Source of the DNA: Asaccharospora irregularis DSM 2635
GTDB lineage: Bacteria; Bacillota; Clostridia; Peptostreptococcales; Peptostreptococcaceae
DNA: 64,000 bases
Direction of reading: 5' to 3'
Assembly (NCBI RefSeq): GCF_900129815.1
Contig: NZ_FQWX01000002.1
Span: 104,870 to 168,869 of the forward strand
In this document: positions 18,694 to 28,681 of the stretch, one piece after another
Layout: every line of letters starts with the position of its first letter
How positions within the stretch are numbered: position 1 is the stretch's first letter
Translations under genes and position numbers: made by a program
The notes under the pieces: model-generated
Told to the model about the DNA's origin: nothing
Seen by the model: only the letters and a program-made list of their open reading frames with translations
Database searches by the model: none

Positions 18694-19785
18694 ATGATGA
18701 GCAAGAAAAAAGTAATGATAGGTATGAGCGGGGGAGTAGATAGTTCAGTAGCAGCATATCTTCTAAAAGAGCAAGGATATGATGTTATCGGAGTAACTAT
18801 GAAATTATGGCAAGATGATGACGATGATTTAATAGAAAATGAAGGTGGTTGTTGTTCTCTAGCAGCTGTAGAAGATGCTAGACGTGTTGCAGACAATATA
18901 GGTATACCATTTTATGTTTTAAATTTTAGGGAAGTTTTTAAAGATAAAGTTATAGATTATTTTATAGATGAATATTTAAATGGGAGAACACCTAACCCAT
19001 GCATAGCTTGTAATAAGCATATAAAATTTGATGATTTTTATAAAAAAGCGAGACAAATAGGCTGTGACTATGTTGCTACAGGTCATTATGCAAAAATAGA
19101 AAAGGATGAAGAAAAAGGTAGATATTTACTAAAAAAATCAGTTACGGATAAAAAAGACCAAACTTATGCACTTTATAATATGACTCAAGAACAATTAGAA
19201 CACACATTGCTTCCTATAGGTAATTATGAGAAAGACAAGGTACGTGAAATAGCAAAAGAAATGGGTATGAACGTCCATAATAAACCTGATAGTCAAGAAA
19301 TATGCTTTGTAAAAGATAATGACTATGCAAATTACGTTAAAAGACATTCAAATAAACGTATTGAGGAAGGATTTTTTGTAGATACTAAAGGCAAGGTATT
19401 AGGAAAACATAAGGGTATAATAAATTATACAATAGGCCAAAGAAAAGGTTTAGGAATAGCATTTGGTAAACCTATGTTTGTTGTAGATATAGATCCTAAT
19501 AGAAATACAGTTATTCTTGGAGAAAATGATGATATATTTAGTAAGGAACTTATAGCTAAACAAGTCAACTTCATACCTTTTGATGATATAAAAGAGCCTA
19601 TAAGGGTACAAGCTAAGATAAGATATTCAGCAAAACCATCTCCTGCTACAGTATATAAATGCGGTGAGGATAGTATAAAAATAGTATTTGACGAACCACA
19701 AAGGGCCATAACAAAGGGTCAATCAGTTGTTATGTATGATGGAGATGTAGTCATAGGTGGAGGAGTAATAGACGAAAGACTATAA
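18694..19785 (+). CDS. mnmA: tRNA-specific 2-thiouridylase MnmA
   Basis: Thiolates U34 of tRNA Lys, Glu and Gln. The 363-residue protein has the PP-loop [12 protein letters not shown] (about 10-21), the catalytic cysteine in PNPCIACN (Cys103), the second catalytic cysteine in SQEICFV (Cys204) and the motif GQRKGLGIA. The C-terminal beta-barrel ends [10 protein letters not shown]. It lies just after the isc operon terminator, so it probably has its own promoter while relying on IscS for sulfur. Two adjacent ATG codons (18694, 18697) are equally possible starts. Confidence 0.96.
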   Translation: MMSKKKVMIGMSGGVDSSVAAYLLKEQGYDVIGVTMKLWQDDDDDLIENEGGCCSLAAVEDARRVADNIGIPFYVLNFREVFKDKVIDYFIDEYLNGRTPNPCIACNKHIKFDDFYKKARQIGCDYVATGHYAKIEKDEEKGRYLLKKSVTDKKDQTYALYNMTQEQLEHTLLPIGNYEKDKVREIAKEMGMNVHNKPDSQEICFVKDNDYANYVKRHSNKRIEEGFFVDTKGKVLGKHKGIINYTIGQRKGLGIAFGKPMFVVDIDPNRNTVILGENDDIFSKELIAKQVNFIPFDDIKEPIRVQAKIRYSAKPSPATVYKCGEDSIKIVFDEPQRAITKGQSVVMYDGDVVIGGGVIDERL

Positions 19786-19849
19786 TAAGCTATTGATTAA
19801 TTATTAAAAATCTAGTAATATAACTATATAAAATTTAAATAAAAATGCA

Positions 19850-20083
19850 ATGATTAGGAGTAGTAAACTATTTGATGTATTACAGAGAGAGGAACCCGGT
19901 GAGAAGCCTTATAAGTAAGATAGTTGAAGCAGCCTTTGAGCAATAGCCTTGAAATTAAGTAGGGGTTATCGTTAGCCACGTTATAGCTGAGGTTTTCCAA
20001 AGATGTCATGATTATTCATGATAATTAGGGTGGTACCGCGAAATTTATACTCGCCCCTATATTTATTATAGGCGCGAGTTTTT
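19850..20083 (+). ncRNA. Alanyl T-box riboswitch upstream of alaS
   Basis: A T-box leader senses uncharged tRNA and switches a terminator. The T-box sequence AGGGTGGTACCGCG (20027-20040) is canonical. The AGAGAG and CCGGTG segments of stem I are recognizable. The expected specifier region reads GTTGAAGCAGCCTTTGAG; by analogy with other T-boxes the codon after GAA is GCA (19929-19931), an alanine codon. The terminator arms ACTCGCCCCTATA / TATAGGCGCGAGT (20049-20061, 20067-20079) precede a T run. No gene lies in the rest of this gap. Confidence 0.93.
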
Positions 20084-20219
20084 TATATGCATAGGAAATT
20101 ATATTTATTTTCAAACTTGCTTATAAGTATAATTTAAATATACGCATCTTACCAAACATTTATTATTAAAAAGTTTAATTATATTATAAATAATATGTAA
20201 ACATTAAGGAGGAAACAAA

Positions 20220-22859
20220 ATGCAAAAGATGGGATTAAACGAAATAAGAAGCAGATTTTTAAAATTCTTTGAATCTAAGGATCACTATGTTAGAGAGAGT
20301 TATTCACTAATACCAAATAACGATAAGAGTTTATTACTTGTGAGTGCTGGAATGGCTCCTTTAAAAAATTATTTTTCAGGGGTTGAGGTTCCACCTAGTA
20401 AAAGAATGAGTACATGCCAAAAGTGTATAAGAACAGGTGATATAGAGAACGTAGGGATAACAGCTAGACACGCTACATTTTTTGAAATGTTAGGTAACTT
20501 CTCATTTGGAGATTATTTTAAGAGAGAATCTATAAAGTGGGGATGGGAGTTTGTAACAGAACATCTAAACATGCCAGTAGATAAAATATGGGTAACTGTA
20601 TATGAAAATGACGACGAAGCTTATGATATATGGTCAAATGAAATGAATTTTCCAAAAGAAAGAATAGTGAAGCTAGGAAAAGATGATAATTTCTGGGAAA
20701 TAGGTATAGGACCTTGTGGTCCATGTTCAGAGATGTACTTTGATAGGGGAGAAGAATATGGATGTGACAACCCAGACTGTAAACCAGGTTGTGATTGCGA
20801 TAGATACCTAGAGTTTTGGAATCACGTATTTACTCAATTTAATAGAGATGAAGAAGGAAACTACAACCAATTAGAAAATAAAAATATAGATACAGGAATG
20901 GGACTAGAGAGAATAGGTTGCATAATGCAAGGGGTAGACACAATATTTGAAGTAGATACTATAAAATCTATACTAAATGCTGTAGAAAAAGTTGCTAATG
21001 TAGAATATGGTAAAAACCCTAAAAATGATATGTCAATAAGAGTAATTACAGATCATATAAGAGCAGTTAGTTTCTTAGTAGGAGATGGAGTATTGCCTTC
21101 AAATGAAGGAAGAGGGTATGTGTTAAGAAGATTATTAAGAAGAGCTGCTCGTCATGGTAAACTATTAGGTATAAAACAGTCATTTTTATATGAACTAGTT
21201 GACGAGGTTATAAAAGTAAGTGGAGAGGCATATCCAGTATTAGTAGAAAAAGAAAGCTATATCAAAAAAGTAATAAGAATAGAAGAAGAAAAATTTAGTG
21301 AAACAATAGACCAAGGTAGTGAAATATTAAATTCATATATAGAAGAATTGAAAAAATTAGGAAACAAAACTTTGAGTGGAGAAAATGCATTTAAATTATA
21401 TGATACTTATGGTTTCCCAATAGATTTAACTAAAGAGATATTAGAAGAAGAAAATCTATTAGTAGATGAGGTTTCTTTTAATGAAGAAATGGAAAAACAA
21501 AAACAAAGAGCTAGAACTGCTAGAGGAAACATGGATGCAGAGAGTTGGAAAGAAGATCCTTTATCAAAATTAGATACTTCTATATCTAGTAAATTTGATG
21601 GATATGAAGTTTTAGACATGACAGGAAAAGTTAAAGCGATAGTTAAAGACAATGAAATAGTAAATTCTGCATCAGAAGGAGATGAAGTTACTATAGTTGT
21701 CGATAATACTACTTTTTATCCAGAAGGTGGAGGACAAGTTGGAGACTGTGGAATACTTTTAAATGATAATGCAAATATAGAAGTAGTAGAAACTAGAAAA
21801 GGAGCTAATAATAGTATAAGACATATAGGTTTTGTTAAATCAGGAGTTGTAAGTACAAATGATGAACTGAAAACTTTAGTTAATAAAGAGAAAAGAATAG
21901 CTTCTGCAAGAAACCATACTGCTACTCATTTACTTCATAAGGCTCTAAAAGAAGTATTAGGAGATCATGTTAATCAAGCAGGATCTTTAGTTAATACAGA
22001 AAGGCTGAGATTTGATATAACTCACTTTGAAGCTATATCAAAAGAAGAGTTAAAATTAATAGAAGAAAAGGTAAATGAAGCTATATTAGCTAGTTTAGAT
22101 ATAAAATATGAAAATATGAGTATAAATGAAGCAAAAGAAAGAGGAGCTACAGCACTATTTGGCGAAAAGTATGGTAATAGCGTAAGAGTTGTTTCTATGG
22201 GTGACTATTCAATGGAACTTTGTGGAGGAACTCATCTAAAAAATACTTCTCAAGTAGGAATGTTTAAAATATTATCTGAAGGTGGAGTAGCTGCTGGTGT
22301 AAGAAGAATAGAAGCTATAACAGGAAAAGCAGTATATGAGTACTTAAAAGAAAAGGAAACTATTATATCTGAGGTTTGCACAAGTTTAAAATCTAAAGAA
22401 GAAAACCTACTTCAAAGAATAAATAGTTTATTAGAAGAAAATAAAAACCTAGGAAAAGAATTACATGATGTTAAAACTAAAATGACATTACAATCTAGTG
22501 ATTCTATACTTGATTCAAAAGTAGAAGTAAGTGGGGTTAGTCTAATAACTAATAAATTTGAAGGTATGGATATGGATACCCTAAGAGAAACTGCAGACAA
22601 GTTAAGAGATAAACTTGTTTCTGGTGTTGTAGTTTTAGCTAATATTGCTGACGATAAAGTAAACTTTGTAGTTACAGCTACTAAAGATGTAATAGAAAAA
22701 GGAGTACACTCAGGTAACATTGTAAGAGAAGTTGCTAAGGTAGCAGGTGGAAAAGGTGGAGGAAGACCTAATATGGCACAAGCTGGATCAACAGAAATAT
22801 CTAAAGTAGATCAGGCATTGGATTTTGCAAGTGAAGTAATTAAAACACAAGTAAAATAA
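20220..22859 (+). CDS. alaS: Alanyl-tRNA synthetase
   Basis: Charges tRNA-Ala and edits Ser and Gly mischarging. The 879-residue length is standard. The class II core has LLVSAGMAPLKNYF, ARHATFFEMLGNFSFGDYFK and motif 3 GTGMGLERIG-type sequence (here NIDTGMGLERIGCIMQG). The editing domain shows RNHTATHLLHKALKEVLG and the zinc-binding ELCGGTHLKNTSQVG. A C-terminal DHHA1 domain ends KGGGRPNMAQAG. AAGGAGG precedes ATG 20220. It is controlled by the T-box upstream, and ireB follows after 23 bases. Confidence 0.97.
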   Translation: MQKMGLNEIRSRFLKFFESKDHYVRESYSLIPNNDKSLLLVSAGMAPLKNYFSGVEVPPSKRMSTCQKCIRTGDIENVGITARHATFFEMLGNFSFGDYFKRESIKWGWEFVTEHLNMPVDKIWVTVYENDDEAYDIWSNEMNFPKERIVKLGKDDNFWEIGIGPCGPCSEMYFDRGEEYGCDNPDCKPGCDCDRYLEFWNHVFTQFNRDEEGNYNQLENKNIDTGMGLERIGCIMQGVDTIFEVDTIKSILNAVEKVANVEYGKNPKNDMSIRVITDHIRAVSFLVGDGVLPSNEGRGYVLRRLLRRAARHGKLLGIKQSFLYELVDEVIKVSGEAYPVLVEKESYIKKVIRIEEEKFSETIDQGSEILNSYIEELKKLGNKTLSGENAFKLYDTYGFPIDLTKEILEEENLLVDEVSFNEEMEKQKQRARTARGNMDAESWKEDPLSKLDTSISSKFDGYEVLDMTGKVKAIVKDNEIVNSASEGDEVTIVVDNTTFYPEGGGQVGDCGILLNDNANIEVVETRKGANNSIRHIGFVKSGVVSTNDELKTLVNKEKRIASARNHTATHLLHKALKEVLGDHVNQAGSLVNTERLRFDITHFEAISKEELKLIEEKVNEAILASLDIKYENMSINEAKERGATALFGEKYGNSVRVVSMGDYSMELCGGTHLKNTSQVGMFKILSEGGVAAGVRRIEAITGKAVYEYLKEKETIISEVCTSLKSKEENLLQRINSLLEENKNLGKELHDVKTKMTLQSSDSILDSKVEVSGVSLITNKFEGMDMDTLRETADKLRDKLVSGVVVLANIADDKVNFVVTATKDVIEKGVHSGNIVREVAKVAGGKGGGRPNMAQAGSTEISKVDQALDFASEVIKTQVK

Positions 22860-22882
22860 TATTTACTTAAGGAGGTTTTAAT

Positions 22883-23140
22883 ATGGAAAAAGAACTAGAT
22901 TACACAATGCAATTTGAAGGTATATCTTATGATAAGATGAGTATAGGAGAAACGATAGATTTTGTTTATAAGGCACTAACTGAAAAAGGATATAATCCTA
23001 CAAATCAAATTATAGGTTATCTTCTTTCAGGAGATTCAAGTTATATAACTAGTCATAAAAACGCAAGATCTATAATAAAGAATTTTGAAAGAGATGAGAT
23101 ATTAGAAGAAATAATAACTCACTATTTGAATAGAAAGTAG
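22883..23140 (+). CDS. ireB: IreB-family regulatory phosphoprotein (UPF0297)
   Basis: An 85-residue protein of the UPF0297/YrzL family. In Enterococcus faecalis the homologue IreB is phosphorylated by the kinase IreK (PASTA kinase) and modulates cephalosporin resistance. Family features are the N-terminal DYTMQF segment, the IGETIDFVYKALTEKGYNP helix, QIIGYLLSGD and a C-terminal ILEEIITHYL. AAGGAGG precedes the ATG. Elsewhere it is followed by ruvX and a DUF1292 gene, as here with one membrane-protein gene inserted between. Confidence 0.9.
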   Translation: MEKELDYTMQFEGISYDKMSIGETIDFVYKALTEKGYNPTNQIIGYLLSGDSSYITSHKNARSIIKNFERDEILEEIITHYLNRK

Positions 23141-23149
23141 GTCAAAATA

Positions 23150-25321
23150 ATGAGGAAAAAGATTCTATCATTTTTAGTAGCAACATTAATCCTTATAACA
23201 TCTGCTACCCAATATACTTTTGCTGAGGAAAAAGGTAAGGTTATATTTATATCTATGGACAGGACAAACCTTGTAAGTATGATGCATATTCAAGCTTTAA
23301 AAAATGAGCTGGAATATAGAGGTTATATTGGCCTAATGAATATAAGAGGGGACAAGGGAACCGATGATCCTAGGTCTTATGCTAGTATGGGTGCAGGGTG
23401 TAGAGCTAACTTGATGGTTAAAGATGAGTATATTGATTTTACGAATGTAGACGTAGATGCTGCTAAAACTTTTGAGGTAGCAACAGGTAAAAAAGCAAAG
23501 AAGATAAATTATCTAACTATTAATAAGTCGATAAATGAGAATTTTGAAAATGGAGAGTATGGAGCTACATTAGGATCACTAGGACAAACATTATCAGAAA
23601 ATGGATTAAAGACAGCAGTAATAGGAAATGCTGATATAATCCAAAATGGCGAATTGATAAAAAATAGAAATATAGGGTTAATCGCTATGGATAATTATGG
23701 AAGGATTGATGCTGGTAATGTAGATGACATAGATAAAAAGGATCCATATATGCCGTTTGGAATTTCAACTGATTATGATAAGTTGATTAAAGAAACAAAA
23801 AAATACTATAGCGAGAATGATGCTATATTTGTTGAACTTGGAGATACATATAGATTAGATATGTATAGATTAGCTTTAAATGAAGATACGCATGCTAAAA
23901 TGAAACATAAAATAGGAAAAAATATAAGCAAATACTTAGATGAAGTATTTAAAATGGTAGGGGAAAATGATACTGTTTATATAACAAGTCCTTTTCCAAG
24001 TGATTTAGATTATAAAAATAGAAGAAGACTTTCTCCGATTATAAAAATCAAAGGGGAAGGAAAAGGAATATTGACATCTTCGACAACTAGAAGAGAAGGT
24101 ATAGTTGCTAATTTAGATGTTGGAGTGGATATATTAACTGAACTTGGACTAAAAAATGATGTAATGATAGGTAGATCTTTAAAAAACATAGAAAAAGAAG
24201 ATAATTCAGATTATTTATTAGGGGAATTCGAAAAAATAGTATCAATATCTAATATAAGAGCAGGAGTTATAAATACTTTTGTAGGTATTATATCTGCATC
24301 TTGGGTAATAGCTATGTTTGCGGTGATATTTAGAAAGCGAATACCAAATAATGAAAGAGTATTTCCAGTGCTTAAGGAATTTATAAAGTTAGGTATAATA
24401 ATGCCGCTGTCATTTTTATTATCACCTATTATGAACCTAAAGACCCCGTTAACTATATCAGCGGGTATAATACTAACGACAATAATTTTCTATATTATAG
24501 GTAAAAAATTCTTTAAAGATGACTTAAAACATATGGGATTCTTTGCGGGATTGACTATATTACTTATAACTATTGACTCTATTTTTGGAACTTACTTGAT
24601 GCAAAATAACATAATGAGTTATGATGCCATAATTGGTGCTAGATATTATGGAATAGGTAATGAATATGAGGGAATAACTATAGCTAGTGCGATATTCTCC
24701 TTAGCTGTCTTGCTAAATTATAAAAGAATACCTAAGTGGCTTGTAGCAGTTTTTTCGGGTATAATACTTATAGTGAGTGCCTATCCTTCAATGGGAGCAA
24801 ATGTAGGTGGAGCTATTTCTGAATGTGTAGCTTATCTATTATTCTTATTACTTATATTTGATGTAAAATTAGATTTTAAGAAGTTTTTACTTCTTGGGTT
24901 AGCGGCAGTAGGTGTAGTGGTATTATTCGCTGTATTAGATATAGTATCTGGAAGTGAATCTCACTTAGCTGTGTTTACAAATCAAATACTATTAGAAGGG
25001 CCTAGTGCTATAATACAGACGTTTACTAGAAAAATACAAATGAACTTAAAATTAGCACAGACTAGTGTTTGGGTAAATATATTGCTTGTTGGAATAGCCA
25101 TAATAGCAGGTCTTATATTTAAGCCATCTAAACATTTTAAAAATATATCAGACAGGTATCCAGTCATATTTAAGGGATTTGTTGCTTCTATGGTTGGATG
25201 TATAGTAACTCTTTTGGTAAATGACTCGGGTATAGTAGCTGCTTCTACAGCATCTATATATATACTGATACCTATTATAATAATGAGTATAAACATGATA
25301 ATATTTGAGGACAAACAGTAG
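23150..25321 (+). CDS. Exported domain plus polytopic membrane protein, function unknown
   Basis: A 723-residue protein with three parts. A signal peptide covers about 1-25 (LSFLVATLILITSATQYTFA). An extracytoplasmic domain of about 340 residues follows; its opening KVIFISMDRTNLVSM and the overall pattern (DAIFVELGDT, VYITSPFPS) faintly resemble alkaline-phosphatase-superfamily folds. From about residue 370 there are roughly ten membrane spans. It begins 10 bases after ireB and ends before a terminator, so it probably shares the alaS-ireB transcript. Similar genes occur at this place in Peptostreptococcaceae. I do not recognise a characterised function. Confidence 0.7.
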   Translation: MRKKILSFLVATLILITSATQYTFAEEKGKVIFISMDRTNLVSMMHIQALKNELEYRGYIGLMNIRGDKGTDDPRSYASMGAGCRANLMVKDEYIDFTNVDVDAAKTFEVATGKKAKKINYLTINKSINENFENGEYGATLGSLGQTLSENGLKTAVIGNADIIQNGELIKNRNIGLIAMDNYGRIDAGNVDDIDKKDPYMPFGISTDYDKLIKETKKYYSENDAIFVELGDTYRLDMYRLALNEDTHAKMKHKIGKNISKYLDEVFKMVGENDTVYITSPFPSDLDYKNRRRLSPIIKIKGEGKGILTSSTTRREGIVANLDVGVDILTELGLKNDVMIGRSLKNIEKEDNSDYLLGEFEKIVSISNIRAGVINTFVGIISASWVIAMFAVIFRKRIPNNERVFPVLKEFIKLGIIMPLSFLLSPIMNLKTPLTISAGIILTTIIFYIIGKKFFKDDLKHMGFFAGLTILLITIDSIFGTYLMQNNIMSYDAIIGARYYGIGNEYEGITIASAIFSLAVLLNYKRIPKWLVAVFSGIILIVSAYPSMGANVGGAISECVAYLLFLLLIFDVKLDFKKFLLLGLAAVGVVVLFAVLDIVSGSESHLAVFTNQILLEGPSAIIQTFTRKIQMNLKLAQTSVWVNILLVGIAIIAGLIFKPSKHFKNISDRYPVIFKGFVASMVGCIVTLLVNDSGIVAASTASIYILIPIIIMSINMIIFEDKQ

Positions 25322-25335
25322 TTAATGTATAAATT

Positions 25336-25372
25336 AAAATTAGTCAGGAAACTATCCTGACTAATTTTATAA
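25336..25372 (+). terminator. Terminator after the membrane-protein gene
   Basis: A perfect 14-bp stem AAAATTAGTCAGGA / TCCTGACTAATTTT with a 5-base loop. Confidence 0.87.
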
Positions 25373-25435
25373 TTAAGTAATTGAAAATATATTTTAATTA
25401 TAAAAATAAGGTAGTTAGAGAATAAGGAGAAAAAT

Positions 25436-25861
25436 ATGTTAGATGGAAGAATAATGGGACTAGATATAGGAGATAAAACCATTGGAGTTGCAGTAAGTGA
25501 TTTAATGGGTCTTACTGCACAAGGAGTTAAAACCGTAAGAAGAGTAGGCAAGAAAAAGGATATTGAGGAATTAAAATCTATAATATCTGAAAGACAAGTA
25601 AACAAAATAGTATCAGGTCTTCCTAAAAATATGAATGGAACACTAGGACCACAAGGAGAAAAGGTAATAAAATTTTGTGAGTTATTAAAATCAGAAACTG
25701 GTCTTGAAATAGAGTTTTGGGATGAGAGGCTATCTACAGTGGCAGCTGAGAGGTCTTTATTGGAGGCTGATGTAAGTAGACAAAAAAGAAAAAAGGTAAT
25801 AGACATGTTGGCAGCAGTAATAATTCTTCAAGGATACTTAGATATGCAAAGAAATTTATAA
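25436..25861 (+). CDS. ruvX: Holliday junction resolvase-like / pre-16S rRNA nuclease YqgF (RuvX)
   Basis: RNase H-fold enzyme involved in maturation of the 16S rRNA 5' end, also called RuvX for its resolvase-like fold. The 141-residue product has the catalytic Asp in [16 protein letters not shown], the segment [16 protein letters not shown], the Glu/Asp-containing [13 protein letters not shown], and a final Asp in [24 protein letters not shown] precedes the ATG. It forms a short unit with the downstream DUF1292 gene. Confidence 0.93.
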   Translation: MLDGRIMGLDIGDKTIGVAVSDLMGLTAQGVKTVRRVGKKKDIEELKSIISERQVNKIVSGLPKNMNGTLGPQGEKVIKFCELLKSETGLEIEFWDERLSTVAAERSLLEADVSRQKRKKVIDMLAAVIILQGYLDMQRNL

Positions 25862-25929
25862 AAGATATATAAAATTATATATTTATGAGATATAATATAA
25901 ATAATAAATAAAAATTTGAGGTGAATCAT

Positions 25930-26205
25930 ATGGAAGATAACGTAATTAACTTAATAGACGAAAATGGTGTAGAAAGTCAATTTGAAATAATATTAACGTT
26001 AGAGGCGGAAGGAAAGGAATATGCTATATTGATGCCTTTAGATGATGAAGAAGCAGAAGAAGCATTAATATTTAGAATAGACCAAGATGAACAAGGTGAC
26101 ATACTTCTTCCTTTAGAAAATGACGATGAATATGAAACTGTAGTTGCTGTATACAATGCAATAATGGAAGAAGAAGGATTAAATTACGAAGAAGATGAGC
26201 AATAA
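25930..26205 (+). CDS. DUF1292 domain protein (YrzB family)
   Basis: A 91-residue, very acidic protein. A GTG at 25921 lies inside GAGGTGA, the ribosome-binding site; ATG 25930 is the better start. It has the DUF1292 pattern: VINLIDENGVESQFEIILTL, YAILMPL, EEALIFRIDQDEQGD and a Glu-rich tail. The family is conserved beside ruvX and ireB in Firmicutes, but its function is not known. Confidence 0.88.
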   Translation: MEDNVINLIDENGVESQFEIILTLEAEGKEYAILMPLDDEEAEEALIFRIDQDEQGDILLPLENDDEYETVVAVYNAIMEEEGLNYEEDEQ

Positions 26206-26227
26206 TATCTGATTATATTATTTATCT

Positions 26228-26271
26228 AAAAAGGGTTGTCGCACTAAAAAATAGTGTGACGCCCTTTTTGC
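26228..26271 (+). terminator. Terminator of the ruvX unit
   Basis: AAAAAGGG-TT-GTCGCACT pairs with AGTGTGAC-G-CCCTTTTT (26228-26245, 26253-26269; one G-T pair) and ends in T residues. Confidence 0.87.
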
Positions 26272-26382
26272 GTAAAAATAGAAATAATTATACAAAATAT
26301 ATAATATTTATAGTTATATATAAGTTTAATTTAGTGAGTATAGGGAAAAATAGATACTAAATTAGAAAAAGGTGTTGATAAA

Positions 26383-27279
26383 ATGAAAAATAGAAAATTT
26401 ATTTTAATTTTAATAATGTTCATTTTTACCTCTTTCGTATTAGAAACTAGAGAGGTTTATTCTTTTGACAAAGGAAAAGATAAAAACAATAAAGTAGATA
26501 ATATTCTTCTTATAGGAGAAGACGACAAAGGTGAAACTGGAGTAGCCAGATCTGATACAATGATAATTCTAACTATAAACAAATCTAGTAAGTCTATAAA
26601 GTTAACATCTCTTACAAGAGATACTTTAGTAATGATACCAAATAAAGGATATGAAAAACTGAACCATGCCTATGCTTATGGTGGACCTAAGTTACTGTTA
26701 AAAACAATAAATGATAATTTCGATATAGATATAAAAGATTATGCAGTAGTAGATTTTAAATCATTTATTGAAATTGTAGATATACTAGACGGAGTAGATA
26801 TATCTATAGATGAAAGAGAAATAAATCATTTAAATAAGGTAATAGAAACATGTTATAGATTAGATAGCGCTAAAAAGGGTAATATAGAATATATAAGTAC
26901 TACAGGAGAACACACACTTAATGGATATCAAGCTCTAGCATATGCCAGAATTAGAAAAATAGATACTATTTATAATAGAGATCAAAGACAAAGAGAAATA
27001 CTATCGAGCATAGCACATAAATTATCTAATACATCAATTAAAACATATCCAGCTATAGCTAAAAGTTTAATTAAACACGTAAAAGTTAATATTTCTATAG
27101 ATAAAATTATGAAATTAGCATATATAGCTCATGATTTTGCTGGATATGACATAGAACAAATGGAGTTTCCAAAAAGAGAGTATAGATCAGAAGGTAAAAT
27201 AAAAGAAAATGGTATGTTTGTAATTAAATGGGATAAAGAAAAAAATATAAGTGATCTTAAAAAGTTTATTTACGAGTAA
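26383..27279 (+). CDS. LytR-CpsA-Psr family protein
   Basis: LCP enzymes attach undecaprenyl-linked glycopolymers to peptidoglycan outside the membrane. The 298-residue protein has an N-terminal membrane anchor (FILILIMFIFTSFVLE). The LCP domain carries DNILLIGEDD, the arginine-containing SDTMIILTINKS and SLTRDTLVMIP, YGGPKLLLKTINDNFDIDI and the ALAYARIRKIDTIYNRDQRQREIL signature. It lies alone upstream of fur. The particular polymer is unknown. Confidence 0.92.
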   Translation: MKNRKFILILIMFIFTSFVLETREVYSFDKGKDKNNKVDNILLIGEDDKGETGVARSDTMIILTINKSSKSIKLTSLTRDTLVMIPNKGYEKLNHAYAYGGPKLLLKTINDNFDIDIKDYAVVDFKSFIEIVDILDGVDISIDEREINHLNKVIETCYRLDSAKKGNIEYISTTGEHTLNGYQALAYARIRKIDTIYNRDQRQREILSSIAHKLSNTSIKTYPAIAKSLIKHVKVNISIDKIMKLAYIAHDFAGYDIEQMEFPKREYRSEGKIKENGMFVIKWDKEKNISDLKKFIYE

Positions 27280-27320
27280 ATAGTGTTTTTTACTTCAAAA
27301 AACAAAGTTATAGAAATAGA

Positions 27321-27349
27321 TTGACAAAAGTGCTGTTATCAACTACAAT
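27321..27349 (+). promoter_or_regulatory. Promoter of fur
   Basis: TTGACA (27321-27326) and TACAAT (27344-27349) are spaced 17 bases apart. Just downstream, GGATTATCAATTG looks like a partial Fur-box half-site, so autoregulation is possible but unproven. Confidence 0.7.
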
Positions 27350-27388
27350 AATTAAAAAGGATTATCAATTGAAAAATGAGGCGATATT

Positions 27389-27826
27389 ATGAAAAATACG
27401 ATAGATGTACTAAAAGATAAATTAAAGGAAACTGGTTTTAAAATTACACCTCAGAGGAGGGCTATTGTAGAAATACTCTTAAAAAATAATCACACTCATC
27501 TAAGTAGTGAGGAAATATATGATTTAGTAAGAGTGGACTGTCCAGAGATAGGTCTAGCTACTGTATATAGGACTATGCAGTTATTAGATGAAATAGGAGC
27601 AATTTCTAAACTTAATTTAGATGATGGTTGTATAAGATATGAGATTTGTTTGAACAAAGAGGATAGTCATAATCATCACCATCTTATATGCAAAAAATGC
27701 GGCAAAATAATGGAAGCAAAAGAAGATTTATTAGATAGCATAGAGAGTGAAATACAGAAACTATATAATTTTGAGATACTAGACCACGACGTTAAGTTTT
27801 ATGGATTGTGTGAGGATTGTAAATAA
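27389..27826 (+). CDS. fur: Fur-family metal-dependent transcriptional regulator
   Basis: A 145-residue regulator, most like the iron repressor Fur. The winged helix includes FKITPQRRAIVEILLKNNHTHLSSEEIY and GLATVYRTMQLLDEIG. The metal-binding segment HNHHHLICKKCGKIMEAKED (residues about 91-110) and the C-terminal GLCEDCK provide the His-rich site and the CxxC pair plus CxxC zinc site. Its location between the LCP and RNase J genes is as in C. difficile. PerR or Zur cannot be excluded by sequence alone. Confidence 0.88.
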   Translation: MKNTIDVLKDKLKETGFKITPQRRAIVEILLKNNHTHLSSEEIYDLVRVDCPEIGLATVYRTMQLLDEIGAISKLNLDDGCIRYEICLNKEDSHNHHHLICKKCGKIMEAKEDLLDSIESEIQKLYNFEILDHDVKFYGLCEDCK

Positions 27827-27867
27827 GTACTAAGCAATAACGATACAATATATACTTACAAAATAAG

Positions 27868-27916
27868 AGAAAGTATACTTGTCTAAGGCCTTAGATGGGT
27901 ATACTTTCTTTTTTAT
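27868..27916 (+). terminator. Terminator after fur
   Basis: AGAAAGTATAC / GTATACTTTCT (27868-27878, 27899-27909) with an inner TCTAAGGCCTTAGA stem and a following T run. Confidence 0.88.
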
Positions 27917-27940
27917 AATATGGATGTATAGTATTTAGCA

Positions 27941-28681
27941 TTAAATACCTTTGATAATCGAGTATATTATAAGTGATAATAATATCAATATAAACAGGAT
28001 TTCAAGTAAATTGCTTAGGAAACCTCCAACTCTTAAAAATCCTAATGAAATTTTTTTGTCACTTATTGGGTAAAATAAAGGTACGCCCTGTTTTGTAAAT
28101 AGGTCTCCTAAAAATATATGGCTTGAATAACCAAGTGTACCAAAAAATGATAAATGGGATATATTATATAGTAGTTCTATTTGCTTTAATATAAAATATA
28201 TAAGTCCAATTGAGAAAATACTATGTGAAAAGCTTCTATGTTTAAGCCAGGGAAATATACTAAGTATTAAAATAAATAAAATAAGGTATATTTGAGCTTT
28301 AATTAGGTACAAGCATCCTGCTAAAAGTATAAAAATCAAAGATAGAAATATTTTTCTCAAAACATTATGGGTAAGTTTTGATTCTATAATTACTATAGAC
28401 AAAAATGTTATTATAGCACTTAAATAAAAGCTATCATTTATACTTATAGATATAAAGAAAATAATAATATTAATAGCGTATATTAATATCTTATATATAA
28501 ATTTTGAAATATTTTTTTTGAGGAAAAAATTTGAAACAATAGAACTAGATTCATCTAAATCAGGAAGTATCGAAAAAATAGCAGATACAAATATATTTAA
28601 TGCATTTATAGGTATTTTAAAAAGTATGGAAGCTTGTATAGCTGCTAATATACCTATTGTACAGTGGGTTTTACCGCGCAT
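27941..28681 (-). CDS. YdjM-like (DUF457) membrane-bound metal-dependent hydrolase family protein
   Basis: A 246-residue membrane protein with about six spans, starting MRGKTHCTIGILAA. The motif pattern of an N-terminal His, then ILPDLDESSS (Asp pair), KHRSFSHSIFSIG, and LGYSSHIFLGDLFTKQGVPLFYP matches the DUF457/YdjM family of putative metal-dependent hydrolases. The minus-strand ATG follows GGAGG. It is transcribed against its neighbours, so it is probably a single gene. The substrate is unknown. Confidence 0.85.
   Translation of the reverse strand: MRGKTHCTIGILAAIQASILFKIPINALNIFVSAIFSILPDLDESSSIVSNFFLKKNISKFIYKILIYAINIIIFFISISINDSFYLSAIITFLSIVIIESKLTHNVLRKIFLSLIFILLAGCLYLIKAQIYLILFILILSIFPWLKHRSFSHSIFSIGLIYFILKQIELLYNISHLSFFGTLGYSSHIFLGDLFTKQGVPLFYPISDKKISLGFLRVGGFLSNLLEILFILILLSLIIYSIIKGI

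Noticed and set aside
24982..25806. 274-residue minus-strand frame
   Set aside because: It lies antisense to the end of the large membrane-protein gene and ruvX, both well supported; it has no ribosome-binding site or family motif and reads as hydrophobic shadow sequence.
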